Of a stretch of 64,000 bases of DNA, positions 34,916 to 42,758 are shown piece after piece. Source of the stretch: Thiohalocapsa sp. (GTDB taxonomy: Bacteria; Pseudomonadota; Gammaproteobacteria; Chromatiales; Chromatiaceae); NCBI GenBank assembly GCA_028277725.1, contig JANQFX010000078.1:1-64000 (forward strand), written 5' to 3'. Under the pieces are notes generated by a model. It did no database searches. It saw only the letters and a program-made list of their open reading frames with translations, and had not been told where the DNA came from. Every line of letters begins with the position of its first letter. The stretch's first letter is position 1. A program made the translations under genes and the position numbers.

Positions 34916-36754
34916 TCAGTCCAGTTCGAATTCTTGCTTCCAGGATTCATCCTGCTCGATCATGGGTTGCTCGGACTTCGCGAGCAGGAAGTTGCCGATC
35001 ACCAGGTAATCCATTTCCGTGCGCATGAAGCAGCGATAGGCATCCTCGGGCGTGCAGACGATGGGCTCGCCACGGACATTGAAGGATGTGTTGATGACCA
35101 CGCCGCAACCCGTCTTCGCCTCGAAGCGCTTGATGAGTGCATGGTAGCGGGGATTGGTTTCGGCATGGACGGTTTGTATCCGCGCCGAGTAGTCGACGTG
35201 GGTAATCGCCGGAAGCTGCGAACGCGGGACATTGAGCTTGTCGATCCCGAAGAGCTGCTTCTGCTCGTCCGTCATTGCGATCCGCTGCGCCTCGCGCACG
35301 GGTGCGACGATGAGCATGTACGGGCTCGGCCGATCCTGCTCGAAATAATCGCCGACCCGCTCGTTCAGCACCGAGGGTGCGAAGGGGCGGAAGGACTCGC
35401 GATACTTGATCTTGAGGTTCATCACCGACTGCATCTTCGGTGAACGCGGGTCGCCGATGATGGAGCGACCACCCAAGGCGCGGGGGCCGAACTCCATGCG
35501 GCCCTGGTGCCAGCCGACGACCTGTTCTTCGGCCATGACCTCGGCGGCGCGCTCCACCAGGGTCTCGTCGTCCAACTCCTGATAGACCGCACCCACGGCG
35601 TCGAGCACCCGGCGGATGGTTTCAGTGTCGTAGGCCGGCCCCAGGTAGCTGCCGCTCATGGCGTCGCCGCTGTCGACCTGACGGGGCTGGTCATGCTTGC
35701 TGTGCCAGGCGACCAGTGCGGCACCCAGGGCGCCGCCGGCGTCGCCGGCCGCGGGCTGAATCCAGATGTCCTTGAAGATGCCCGCGCGCAACAGTTCGCC
35801 GTTGGCGACGCAGTTGAGCGCGACACCACCGGCCAAGCACAGGTAGTCCGCCCCGGTCTCCTTGCGGATGCTGCGCCCGAGACGGACCACCACCTCTTCG
35901 GTGACCTTCTGGATCGATGCTGCGATGTCCATCTCGCGTTGGGTGATCCGGCTCTCGCTCTCACGCCGCGGGCCGCCGAACAGGGCGTCGAAACGGGCGT
36001 TGGTCATGGTGAGTCCGGTGCAGTAGTTGAAGAACCGCATGTCCATCCGGAAGGTGCCGTCGTCCTTGAGGTCGAGCAGGTTGTCCAGGATCAGGTCGAC
36101 ATACTTCGGCTCGCCGTAGGGCGCCAGACCCATGAGTTTGTACTCGCCCGAGTTGACCTTGAAGCCCGTGAAGTAGGTGAACGCGGAGTACAACAGCCCG
36201 AGCGAGTGTGGAAAGTCGATCTCCCACAGGGCTTCCAATCGGTGACCGCGCCCCATCCAGGCCGTGGTCGTGGCCCACTCGCCGACACCATCGAGACACA
36301 GGACCGCGGCCTCTTCGAACGGGCTTGGGTAGAAGGCCGATGCCGCGTGGGACTGATGGTGCTCGGAGAAGAGCAGCTTCGGCAGCTCGGTCTGCTTCAG
36401 CCCGCCGAGCTCGGCGAGCTCCCGCTTCAGCGTGGTCTTGAGGTAGAGCTTCTCCTTCAGCCACACCGGCATCGCGGCCAGGAACGACCGGATGCCCCTG
36501 GGGGCATAGGAGAGGTAGGTCTCCAACAACCGCTCGAACTTCACCAAGGGCTTGTCGTAGAAAACGATGTCGTCGACATCCGCAAGGGCGATTCCGGCTT
36601 CCTCCAGGCAATAGCGGATGGCGTGCTGTGGAAAACGGGCATCGTGCTTCTTGCGCGAGAAACGCTCTTCCTGGGCCGCGGCAACGATGGCACCGTCTTG
36701 CAGCAGGGCGGCAGCGCTATCGTGATAGTAGGCGGATATACCCAGAATGTTCAT
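34916..36754 (-). CDS. Carbamoyltransferase (NodU/SxtI family)
   Basis: 612 residues from the ATG at 36754 (the frame is open to 37135 but those residues look non-coding). Moves a carbamoyl group from carbamoyl phosphate, through carbamoyl-AMP, to an acceptor hydroxyl. The Kae1-like N-terminal domain is typical (NILGISAYYHDSAAALL, LLFSEHHQSHAASAFYPSPFEEAAVLCLDGVGE, CLAGGVALNCVANG), and the C-terminal domain has GRMEFGPRALGGRSIIGDPR and TGCGVVINTSFNVRGEPIV. With SxtJ next door the natural acceptor may be a polysaccharide or lipid; this cannot be decided from the sequence. Confidence 0.93.
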   Translation of the reverse strand: MNILGISAYYHDSAAALLQDGAIVAAAQEERFSRKKHDARFPQHAIRYCLEEAGIALADVDDIVFYDKPLVKFERLLETYLSYAPRGIRSFLAAMPVWLKEKLYLKTTLKRELAELGGLKQTELPKLLFSEHHQSHAASAFYPSPFEEAAVLCLDGVGEWATTTAWMGRGHRLEALWEIDFPHSLGLLYSAFTYFTGFKVNSGEYKLMGLAPYGEPKYVDLILDNLLDLKDDGTFRMDMRFFNYCTGLTMTNARFDALFGGPRRESESRITQREMDIAASIQKVTEEVVVRLGRSIRKETGADYLCLAGGVALNCVANGELLRAGIFKDIWIQPAAGDAGGALGAALVAWHSKHDQPRQVDSGDAMSGSYLGPAYDTETIRRVLDAVGAVYQELDDETLVERAAEVMAEEQVVGWHQGRMEFGPRALGGRSIIGDPRSPKMQSVMNLKIKYRESFRPFAPSVLNERVGDYFEQDRPSPYMLIVAPVREAQRIAMTDEQKQLFGIDKLNVPRSQLPAITHVDYSARIQTVHAETNPRYHALIKRFEAKTGCGVVINTSFNVRGEPIVCTPEDAYRCFMRTEMDYLVIGNFLLAKSEQPMIEQDESWKQEFELD

Positions 36755-36989
36755 GGTCACGAAGGGAGACAGCAGCGAGAAGAGAGGGACTTGACGGGAC
36801 CTCAGAAACAGCCTGCCTTGGCATGCTTCGAGACCCGACGCGCCCTGATCTGAGCATGCCACGAGGTCCGCTGGGCTGCCTGTCTCAAGCACTTGCGTGT
36901 TCGAGGCAGAGCAGGGCTTCCTGCCCCTGACGGGCATCGCGGATGCGGACCGCGGCGTGAACGGGACGCCGATGCTAGCCCGAGTTCGA
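36755..36989. other. Leader of the carbamoyltransferase operon, no gene
   Basis: Upstream of the carbamoyltransferase start. Open frames on both strands are non-coding in look. The promoter of the carbamoyltransferase-sxtJ pair should be here but no clear motif was found. Confidence 0.4.
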
Positions 36990-37257
36990 GAAAACTGCCA
37001 ACCAGCGGGCGGCTTCCAGTCGCCGGAAGGCCATGGCCATCGGCGAGCACACCAGCCCTTTTGGGTACCCGCCCGTAGGCGGCCAAGAGTGCCGGTCGTC
37101 CTTCGCAGGGCGGATCTGCCGGTGTGGCGGTCCACTGGAGCTCGCCGTTGACGCGGTCCCTAACCTCGTAGAGCCCATCGGAGTTCGCCGATTTCGACCA
37201 GACCCTGTCCATGTCGAGCAGGTTGACGAAGAAGTCGTTGGTGAGGGGTGTGGCATG
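36990..37257 (-). pseudogene. katG: Catalase-peroxidase (katG) 3' remnant
   Basis: The minus-strand frame contains [14 protein letters not shown]...W...[17 protein letters not shown], which is the region close to the C terminus of KatG (usually [12 protein letters not shown]...RDRATGKVKWTAT). After it the frame degrades; a plausible shifted end is [15 protein letters not shown], similar to the FVxDFVAAWxKVMxLDRF end. The ~640 residues before are absent from the window. A dead fragment left by rearrangement. Confidence 0.7.
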
Positions 37258-37463
37258 ATCTTCTCGGCTTGGAAGCGGGTGGCTCGGGACTGGGCCTGGG
37301 CCAGATCCGAGCCTGGGCTTGGACCGGGGCCGGAACCGGGGCCATCGCACGAGTCGACGCCGCACGGCGTTTTCCGGATGATAGCGGCGGTTAACGGCGA
37401 CCTGTCCCTTCGAAGGGCGTCGCGCGGGTCCGCTGACGCAGCTTAGGGAGCACTCGGATCACC

Positions 37464-38003
37464 ATGACGACAACGGCTTCTGAGGCGCTACACCCCGACG
37501 CGCCGCACCATCTGCCTTTCTACATTACCGCGCCGGGCGATTCGGACGGCCTCATGGTTGTGACGGGACTGTTCGTCTTGGCAGCGGTGGCGGGCGTCGG
37601 CGTGCTCTATTTCAAGCTGCACGCCCTGCCCGAACAGATGGCACATCGCGGTCAAAAGGTGCAGTTCGAGCTGGTGGCGGTGCTGGCGCTACTCGCGCTG
37701 TTCACCCACAACCACACGTTTTGGGTCGCCGGGCTGCTGCTGGCGCTGCTGCCGCTGCCCGACTTCACGACGCCGCTGCGGACCATGGCCAGATCCCTTG
37801 AGAGGATCGCGGATCAACCCTCGGCACAGGCGAGCCACGATCAGACCGCCGCCCCCGAATCGAGTCCACGGACATCCGCGGTCCCCTCCAGTGTTGCTCC
37901 TGCGGTCTCCGCCCCGACCAGCGCGACTTCGGAGGCCGCATCGGCGGTGGCCGCCACAGCTGGCGCGCCCGGCCCCGACGGCGTCCGCCAGGATAAGGGC
38001 TGA
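37464..38003 (+). CDS. Small inner-membrane protein upstream of HlyD-type gene
   Basis: 179 residues. Two helices (LMVVTGLFVLAAVAGVGVLYF, and LVAVLALLALFTHNHTFWVAGLLLALLPL split in two) form the first ~105 residues, with a LHALPEQMAHRGQKVQ loop between; the last ~70 are an Ala/Ser/Pro-rich tail, probably disordered. I do not recognise the family. It ends 3 bases before the HlyD-type gene and so is surely cotranscribed with it, a layout like the E. coli yibI-yibH pair, where a small membrane protein accompanies an HlyD-like one. Confidence 0.6.
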   Translation: MTTTASEALHPDAPHHLPFYITAPGDSDGLMVVTGLFVLAAVAGVGVLYFKLHALPEQMAHRGQKVQFELVAVLALLALFTHNHTFWVAGLLLALLPLPDFTTPLRTMARSLERIADQPSAQASHDQTAAPESSPRTSAVPSSVAPAVSAPTSATSEAASAVAATAGAPGPDGVRQDKG

Positions 38004-38006
38004 GCC

Positions 38007-39239
38007 ATGCTGGAGCTCTTCCTGTGCTCCCTGGTGAGCGTGCTGCCGGACTACCTGTTCCGCCGTTATGGTCAGGGCAAGCGCATCGGCCGGGAGATCA
38101 CACTGTTCTCGGTGTGGTACGAGTTGCGCTACGGCATCACCCTGTGCCTGATCCTGACCATCAGCCTGATCACGGCCATTTTCTACTTCCACCCGAGCAC
38201 CAAGACGGCCACATCGGTGTTCCGCACGGTGACCATCCTGCCGGAGATCACCGGGAGGGTGGAGGAGACCTATGTGCGCATCACCCAGCGGGTGCGCGAG
38301 GGCGACCCGCTGTTCCGCATGGACAGCTCCGAGTACGAGGCGGACGTCGAGACGGCCAAGCGGCGCATCGCCGAGATCGACGCGGAGCTCGTGGTGGCCA
38401 GGTCACAGCTCGACGAGGCGGACGCCCGCATCGCCCAGGCCCGCGGCGGGTTGAAGCAGGCGCAGGACGAGTTCGAGGCCCGTGCCGACGTGCAGCGCCG
38501 CAGCCCGGGTTCGGTCGCGGAACGGGACGTGGAGCGCTTCGAGACACAAGTCATGACGCAGCAGGCCGCGGTGGACGCCGCCGTGGCCGCCCGCGACACG
38601 CTGCTGGCGCAGATCGAAGAGCAACTGCCCGCGCAACGGGACACGGCGGTGGCGAACCTGCATGAGGCGGAGGTGGCGCTGGACAAGACCCTGGTGGTTG
38701 CCGGCACCGGCGGCATCGTGCAGCAGTTCGCCCTGCGCCCCGGCGACTTGGTCAATGCCCTGCTGCGGCCTGCCGGCATCCTGGTGCCGGACCGCAAGGT
38801 CGACGGCCTACTGGCGGGCTTCGGCCAAATCGAATCCCAGGTGGTGAAAGTGGGCATGGTGGGCGAAGTCACCTGCCCGGCCCTGCCCTGGCGCATCATC
38901 CCGGTGATGGTCACGGAGGTGCAGGACGTGATCGCCAACGGCCAGGTGCGCCCCACGGATCGACTATTCGACGTCGAGCAGTTCGCCGAACCCGGCACCA
39001 TCACGGCGCTGCTCGAGCCGCTCTATGACGGTCAGCTGGAAGAGCTGCCCCGGGGCGCGAGCTGCATCGCCAACGTCTACACCAGCAACCACGACCGGCT
39101 GGACTCGGACGAGGACCTCGGGACGCTGCAGAGGATCGGCCTGCACGTGATCGACACCGTCGGCGTCGTACACGCAATGATCCTGCGCATCCAGGCGCTG
39201 CTGCTGCCCGTGAAGACCTTGGTGCTGTCGGGGCATTGA
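38007..39239 (+). CDS. HlyD/EmrA-type membrane-fusion protein
   Basis: 410 residues: a short start with a hydrophobic LELFLCSLVSVLPDYLF, then a membrane helix (YGITLCLILTISLITAIFYF), a barrel-lipoyl part (ILPEITGRVEETYVRITQRVREGDPLFRMDSSEYEADVETAKRRIAEIDAEL), a long coiled-coil hairpin and the return strand VVAGTGGIVQQFALRPGDLVN. Membrane-fusion proteins bridge an inner-membrane pump and an outer-membrane channel. No pump gene follows here: the next gene is on the other strand. Its pump may be the small membrane protein upstream or coded elsewhere. Confidence 0.8.
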   Translation: MLELFLCSLVSVLPDYLFRRYGQGKRIGREITLFSVWYELRYGITLCLILTISLITAIFYFHPSTKTATSVFRTVTILPEITGRVEETYVRITQRVREGDPLFRMDSSEYEADVETAKRRIAEIDAELVVARSQLDEADARIAQARGGLKQAQDEFEARADVQRRSPGSVAERDVERFETQVMTQQAAVDAAVAARDTLLAQIEEQLPAQRDTAVANLHEAEVALDKTLVVAGTGGIVQQFALRPGDLVNALLRPAGILVPDRKVDGLLAGFGQIESQVVKVGMVGEVTCPALPWRIIPVMVTEVQDVIANGQVRPTDRLFDVEQFAEPGTITALLEPLYDGQLEELPRGASCIANVYTSNHDRLDSDEDLGTLQRIGLHVIDTVGVVHAMILRIQALLLPVKTLVLSGH

Positions 39240-39294
39240 GCCGCGGCAACCCGAAGGGACAACGATAGGCACGGCCCGTCGGCCTTGGCCCATC

Positions 39295-39630
39295 CTACGG
39301 GGCTGATCCGACCCCTGAGTCCGCCAGTAGCCGCCCGAGCAGCCGTCGGCTCTGCAGGATGGCCTTGATGGCCATGGCCAGGGCCAGGGCCGCGGCGGCG
39401 AGGATCAACGGGGCGAAACGCGGCGCAAGCACGGAGAGCATAAGCGCTGTCAGGGCGACCGCCCCTGCGAATAGCAGGGCATTGCGCCGGGCGCGTCGGA
39501 ACACCGCCTCGATGGTCGCCGGCTCGGTGAGACCGGCATCGCGCAGGCGATCGCGCATCTGTTGGTAGGCGGCCTCATCCCGCTGACGCAGCCGGCCGAA
39601 GGGATCATCGAGACTCACGAACCACCTCAA
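39295..39630 (-). CDS. Small two-helix membrane protein
   Basis: 111 residues: a soluble start (DDPFGRLRQRDEAAYQQMRDRLRDAGLTEPATIEAVFRRARR), then two hydrophobic helices (NALLFAGAVALTALMLSVLA and FAPLILAAAALALAMAIKAIL) and a short basic tail. Family not recognised. Its ATG overlaps the stop of the UspA gene (ATGA), so it is translationally coupled to it. Confidence 0.65.
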   Translation of the reverse strand: MRWFVSLDDPFGRLRQRDEAAYQQMRDRLRDAGLTEPATIEAVFRRARRNALLFAGAVALTALMLSVLAPRFAPLILAAAALALAMAIKAILQSRRLLGRLLADSGVGSAP

Positions 39631-40163
39631 CGGTGACAGTTCGGTACCACCATCACCGGCAGCCGACTGGTCTGCACCACCCGCACCGCGGTCGAACCCA
39701 GCATGCCGCGGCCCAGCAGCCCATGCGAGCAGGTTCCCACGACGATCATGTCACCACCCAGGTCCTCCGCCTGGCGCGGGATATCGTCGCCCGGACGGCC
39801 CGTGTGCACCACCACTTCCGAGACCAGGGTAGAGTCGTCCACGGACTCACCCAACTCGTCCTCACAGAACTTGCTGATGCGCTTGCGCATGCGGTCGAGC
39901 AGCTTCTTCATGCCATCGTGCTGCATCTGCTCGCGTTTCTTGTGCGACAGGTAGGTATCCACCACGGCGAGCCCGGTACCGCTCAGCGGCTCCATCACGT
40001 GGAGCATGATGATGCGCGCCTCGTGTACCCGAGCGAGTTGAATGGCGCGTCGAAAGACCGGGCGCATGTGGTCGCCCAGGTCGGTCGCGTAGATGATGGT
40101 ACGGATGCTCGGCGCAATACTCGGTGCAGGATCGGGCGCAGCCTGTTTTGCCTTGGTCGCCAT
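39627..40163 (-). CDS. Universal stress protein (UspA family)
   Basis: 178 residues with a UspA fold: TIIYATDLGDHMRPVFRRAIQLARVHEARIIMLHVMEP start, and the ATP-binding end GGDMIVVGTCSHGLLGRGMLGSTAVRVVQTSRLPVMVVP (G-2x-G-9x-G(S/T)-like motif as GRGMLGSTA). An ATP-binding member is therefore likely. It follows dctM by 1 base, thus belongs to the TRAP transcript, as UspA domains often do next to TRAP systems (TeaD-like), where they tune transport. Confidence 0.9.
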   Translation of the reverse strand: MATKAKQAAPDPAPSIAPSIRTIIYATDLGDHMRPVFRRAIQLARVHEARIIMLHVMEPLSGTGLAVVDTYLSHKKREQMQHDGMKKLLDRMRKRISKFCEDELGESVDDSTLVSEVVVHTGRPGDDIPRQAEDLGGDMIVVGTCSHGLLGRGMLGSTAVRVVQTSRLPVMVVPNCHR

Positions 40164-40164
40164 A

Positions 40165-41565
40165 TCAACGATAACCCTGGAGCTTGTCGAGATACTCCGG
40201 CAGGAAGAGCGAGATCTCGGGGATGTAGGTGATCAGGATCAGGAAGAACAGCAGCAGCAGCATCCAGGGCAACACGGCCTTGATGACCCAGCCCATGGAC
40301 TCGCCGGTGATACCGGACGTGACAAACAGGTTGAGGCCGACCGGCGGAGTCAACATGCCGATCTCCATGTTCACGACCATGATGATGCCCAGATGGATCG
40401 GGTCGATACCGAGCTGAGTCGCGATGGGGAACAGGATCGGCGCCATGATGAGCAGGATCGCCGAGGGCTCCATGAAGTTGCCAGCGGCGAGCAGCAGCAG
40501 ATTCACCACGATCAGGAACATCCAGGGTTCCAGGCCGTAGGCGACGATGGTCTCGGCGATCTGGTGCGGGATGCGCTCGGTGGTCAGCACATGGGCGAAC
40601 AGCATCGCGTTGGCGATGATGAACAGCAGCATGATGCTGACCTTGGCGCCATCTAGCACCGTCTTGCGTACCTCCGGATTGCCAACGCTCTGACCGATGG
40701 CCAGCGGCACCTGCCAGCCGTTGCGCATGAGCATGGCACCCACACCCTCGCCGTCGCGCCGCCAGGGCGTCGCCTTGAGCGGCCCCATGTCGCGGTAGCC
40801 GATCACGGACACTAGGAAGGCATAGATGGCGGACACCGCGGCGGCTTCCGTCGGGCTGGCGACACCGCCGTAGATGGAGCCCAGCACGATGACGATGAGC
40901 AGGATGCCGCCGGACGCGCTGAAGCCCGCCGACGCCACCTCGCGGAAGCCGGGCCAGGGCTGCGACGGCAGATGCTTGATGCGGGCGACGATGTAGATGG
41001 CCAGCATCAAGAGCCCACCCATCATGATGCCGGGGATGAAACCCGCCATGAACATGCGCGCCGCGGAGACCTCGGTCGCCGCCGAGTAGACCAGCATGAC
41101 GATGGACGGTGGGATCAGGATGCCGAGGGTACCGGCGTTGGTGATGACGCCGGCGGCGAAGCTCTTTGGGTAGCCGGAGGCCACCATGCCCGTGATGACG
41201 ATGGTGCCGATGGCGGCCACCGTGGCCGGAGAGGAGCCCGAGACCGCCGCGAACAGCATGCAGGCGAGCACCGAGGCCATGGCGAGCCCGCCCTTGATGT
41301 GCCCCACCACACCCACCGCGAACCGGATCAGCCGCTTCGCAACACCGCCGGTGGACAGGAACTGCGAGGACAGGATAAAGAACGGAATCGCCAGCAGCGT
41401 GTAGTGCGCCGACAGGGCCTCGAACAGCTTCAGCGCGATGGACGCCAGGGAATCGTTCGAGAACAGCAGAATGGTGACAATGCTCGAGAAGCCCAGCGCC
41501 AGTGCAATGGGCATGCCAAGCAGCATGCAGCCGAACAGGAGCAGGAACAGGGTGGCGGTGGTCAT
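40165..41565 (-). CDS. dctM: TRAP transporter large permease (DctM)
   Basis: 466 residues, twelve or so helices, the DctM subunit of a tripartite ATP-independent periplasmic transporter driven by sodium or proton gradients. Signatures: FSSIVTILLFSNDSLASIALKLFEALSAHYTLLAIPFFIL at the start, GSSPATVAAIGTIVITGM, GTLGILIPPSIVMLVYS and GMLTPPVGLNLFVTSGI. A central insert (VIGYRDMGPLKATPWRRDG...) makes it longer than the usual ~430. Its ATG overlaps the dctQ stop (ATGA). The binding protein gene lies beyond a GxxExxY insertion. Confidence 0.93.
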   Translation of the reverse strand: MTTATLFLLLFGCMLLGMPIALALGFSSIVTILLFSNDSLASIALKLFEALSAHYTLLAIPFFILSSQFLSTGGVAKRLIRFAVGVVGHIKGGLAMASVLACMLFAAVSGSSPATVAAIGTIVITGMVASGYPKSFAAGVITNAGTLGILIPPSIVMLVYSAATEVSAARMFMAGFIPGIMMGGLLMLAIYIVARIKHLPSQPWPGFREVASAGFSASGGILLIVIVLGSIYGGVASPTEAAAVSAIYAFLVSVIGYRDMGPLKATPWRRDGEGVGAMLMRNGWQVPLAIGQSVGNPEVRKTVLDGAKVSIMLLFIIANAMLFAHVLTTERIPHQIAETIVAYGLEPWMFLIVVNLLLLAAGNFMEPSAILLIMAPILFPIATQLGIDPIHLGIIMVVNMEIGMLTPPVGLNLFVTSGITGESMGWVIKAVLPWMLLLLFFLILITYIPEISLFLPEYLDKLQGYR

Positions 41566-42161
41566 GGCTTGGCGCCCCCTTCTCGAGCGTTCGGGTCAGC
41601 GTGCGGGGCGGCGCCCGCGTCGGTGGAAAACTCCTCCCGGAGGGTCTTGGCGAGCTGCATGCTCTCCTGCGCTTCATCGACCTTATGGAAGCCGGTGGCC
41701 TGGCCGCGGATGACGCGCCAGAGCAGCCCGAGCAAGCGCAGGCTCAGCATCACCAGGCCGACGAGCAGGATGCTGTGTGCGATCCAGGTCTGTACCGGGA
41801 TGTCCTCGAGGTCGATGCCGATCATGTGCATCTTCTCCAGGTAGACCCAGGCGCCGTAGATGAAGAGCCCGCAGTAGACCAGCGACAGCAGGATGGCGAC
41901 GCCGGTCAGGATGCGCTGGCCGATCGGCGGGAACAATTGCACGAAGGCATCCACCCCGATATGCGCGCCGACCTTGAGGCCATAGGACACGCCGAACAGC
42001 ACGAACCAGGCGGACAGGTGCAGCGTCGCCTCCTGTCCCCAACTCACGCCCGTGCCGAAGCCGAAGCGCAGAATGACCTCCCAGAACACCAGCAGCGTCA
42101 TCGCAACCAGCAGCAGGGAGATGATTGCCTCCTCTGCCTTGCCGAAGAAGCGCAGAATCAT
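41562..42161 (-). CDS. dctQ: TRAP transporter small permease (DctQ)
   Basis: 199 residues with four helices, the DctQ family pattern (EEAIISLLLVAMTLLVFWEVILRFGFGTGVSWGQEATLHLSAWFVLFGVSYGLKVGAHIGVDAFVQLFP). A soluble C-terminal tail of ~40 residues is longer than usual. Couples the periplasmic binding protein to DctM, its overlapping downstream neighbour. Its start at 42161 lies 27 bases from the inverted repeat that bounds the GxxExxY island. Confidence 0.92.
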   Translation of the reverse strand: MILRFFGKAEEAIISLLLVAMTLLVFWEVILRFGFGTGVSWGQEATLHLSAWFVLFGVSYGLKVGAHIGVDAFVQLFPPIGQRILTGVAILLSLVYCGLFIYGAWVYLEKMHMIGIDLEDIPVQTWIAHSILLVGLVMLSLRLLGLLWRVIRGQATGFHKVDEAQESMQLAKTLREEFSTDAGAAPHADPNAREGGAKP

Positions 42162-42187
42162 GTGTCCCCTCCCCTGTTCGCTCGGAG

Positions 42188-42204
42188 TTCACGCAACGGC
42201 GCAA
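42188..42204. repeat. Inverted repeat, left border of GxxExxY island
   Basis: TTCACGCAACGGCGCAA at 42188-42204 is found as its exact complement at 42724-42740. The similarity goes on inward for ~25 bases with small gaps (GCAAGGTGCGCAACG versus CCAAGGACGCAACG). Arrays of GCAAxGxCGCAA units are a known companion of GxxExxY genes. Confidence 0.75.
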
Positions 42205-42272
42205 CGAGCAAGGTGCGCAACGCCGGAAGGGGTCGACGCCCTTCTTGGCAGGCAGGCGCGGCAAACATGGCT

Positions 42273-42671
42273 CTAGCTCGGCATGCCGTTGGCGATTCGT
42301 TTGAAACCATGTTTCAGCAGCTCCTCTCCGAAGTTGATCAGAAGGCCAAGGCGGCAACCCGTTAGCCTAAGGTAGGTGAGGAGCTGTTTGCCGTGGACGG
42401 GCAACAATTGCTCGACTGACTTGATCTCGAGGATGACGGACGAGTCGATAATCAGGTCGGCGCGAAAGCCCCGCTCAAAACGCATGCCTCGGTACTGAAT
42501 CGGCACCGCCACCTGCTGTTCCACCTTGAAACCAAGCCGCTCCAGTTCGTGCTTCAGGATGGACTCGTAGACCGACTCCAACAGCCCGGGGCCCAACTCC
42601 CGGTGCATCGCGAAGGCGACATTCATGACCGCCTTCGCGATGCCGTTCTCCCGGTGTGGATCATCGTTCAC
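42273..42671 (-). CDS. GxxExxY family protein
   Basis: 132 residues of the GxxExxY family (named for GPGLLESVYE, here with Gly, Glu, Tyr in place), with a PD-(D/E)xK-like nuclease core: the motif FRADLIIDSSVILEIKSVEQL has the acidic D and the E-x-K pair. No proven function is known; the fold suggests DNA cleavage or repair. It sits alone between dctQ and dctP within a perfect 17-base inverted repeat, so it split a TRAP operon. Start ATG at 42671. Confidence 0.88.
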   Translation of the reverse strand: MNDDPHRENGIAKAVMNVAFAMHRELGPGLLESVYESILKHELERLGFKVEQQVAVPIQYRGMRFERGFRADLIIDSSVILEIKSVEQLLPVHGKQLLTYLRLTGCRLGLLINFGEELLKHGFKRIANGMPS

Positions 42672-42723
42672 GTTCGGCTGCCGGACTAGCGTCGAGGCAC
42701 GCTTCCGTTGCGTCCTTGGCCCT

Positions 42724-42740
42724 TTGCGCCGTTGCGTGAA
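42724..42740. repeat. Inverted repeat, right border of GxxExxY island
   Basis: TTGCGCCGTTGCGTGAA, the exact complement of 42188-42204. It ends 18 bases before the dctP stop codon, so the island lies between dctP and dctQ without damaging either. Confidence 0.75.
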
Positions 42741-42758
42741 ATCGATCAGGCCAAGGCA

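Noticed and set aside
35507..36853. 448-residue plus-strand frame over the carbamoyltransferase
   Set aside because: Antisense shadow; the opposite strand has a complete known enzyme.
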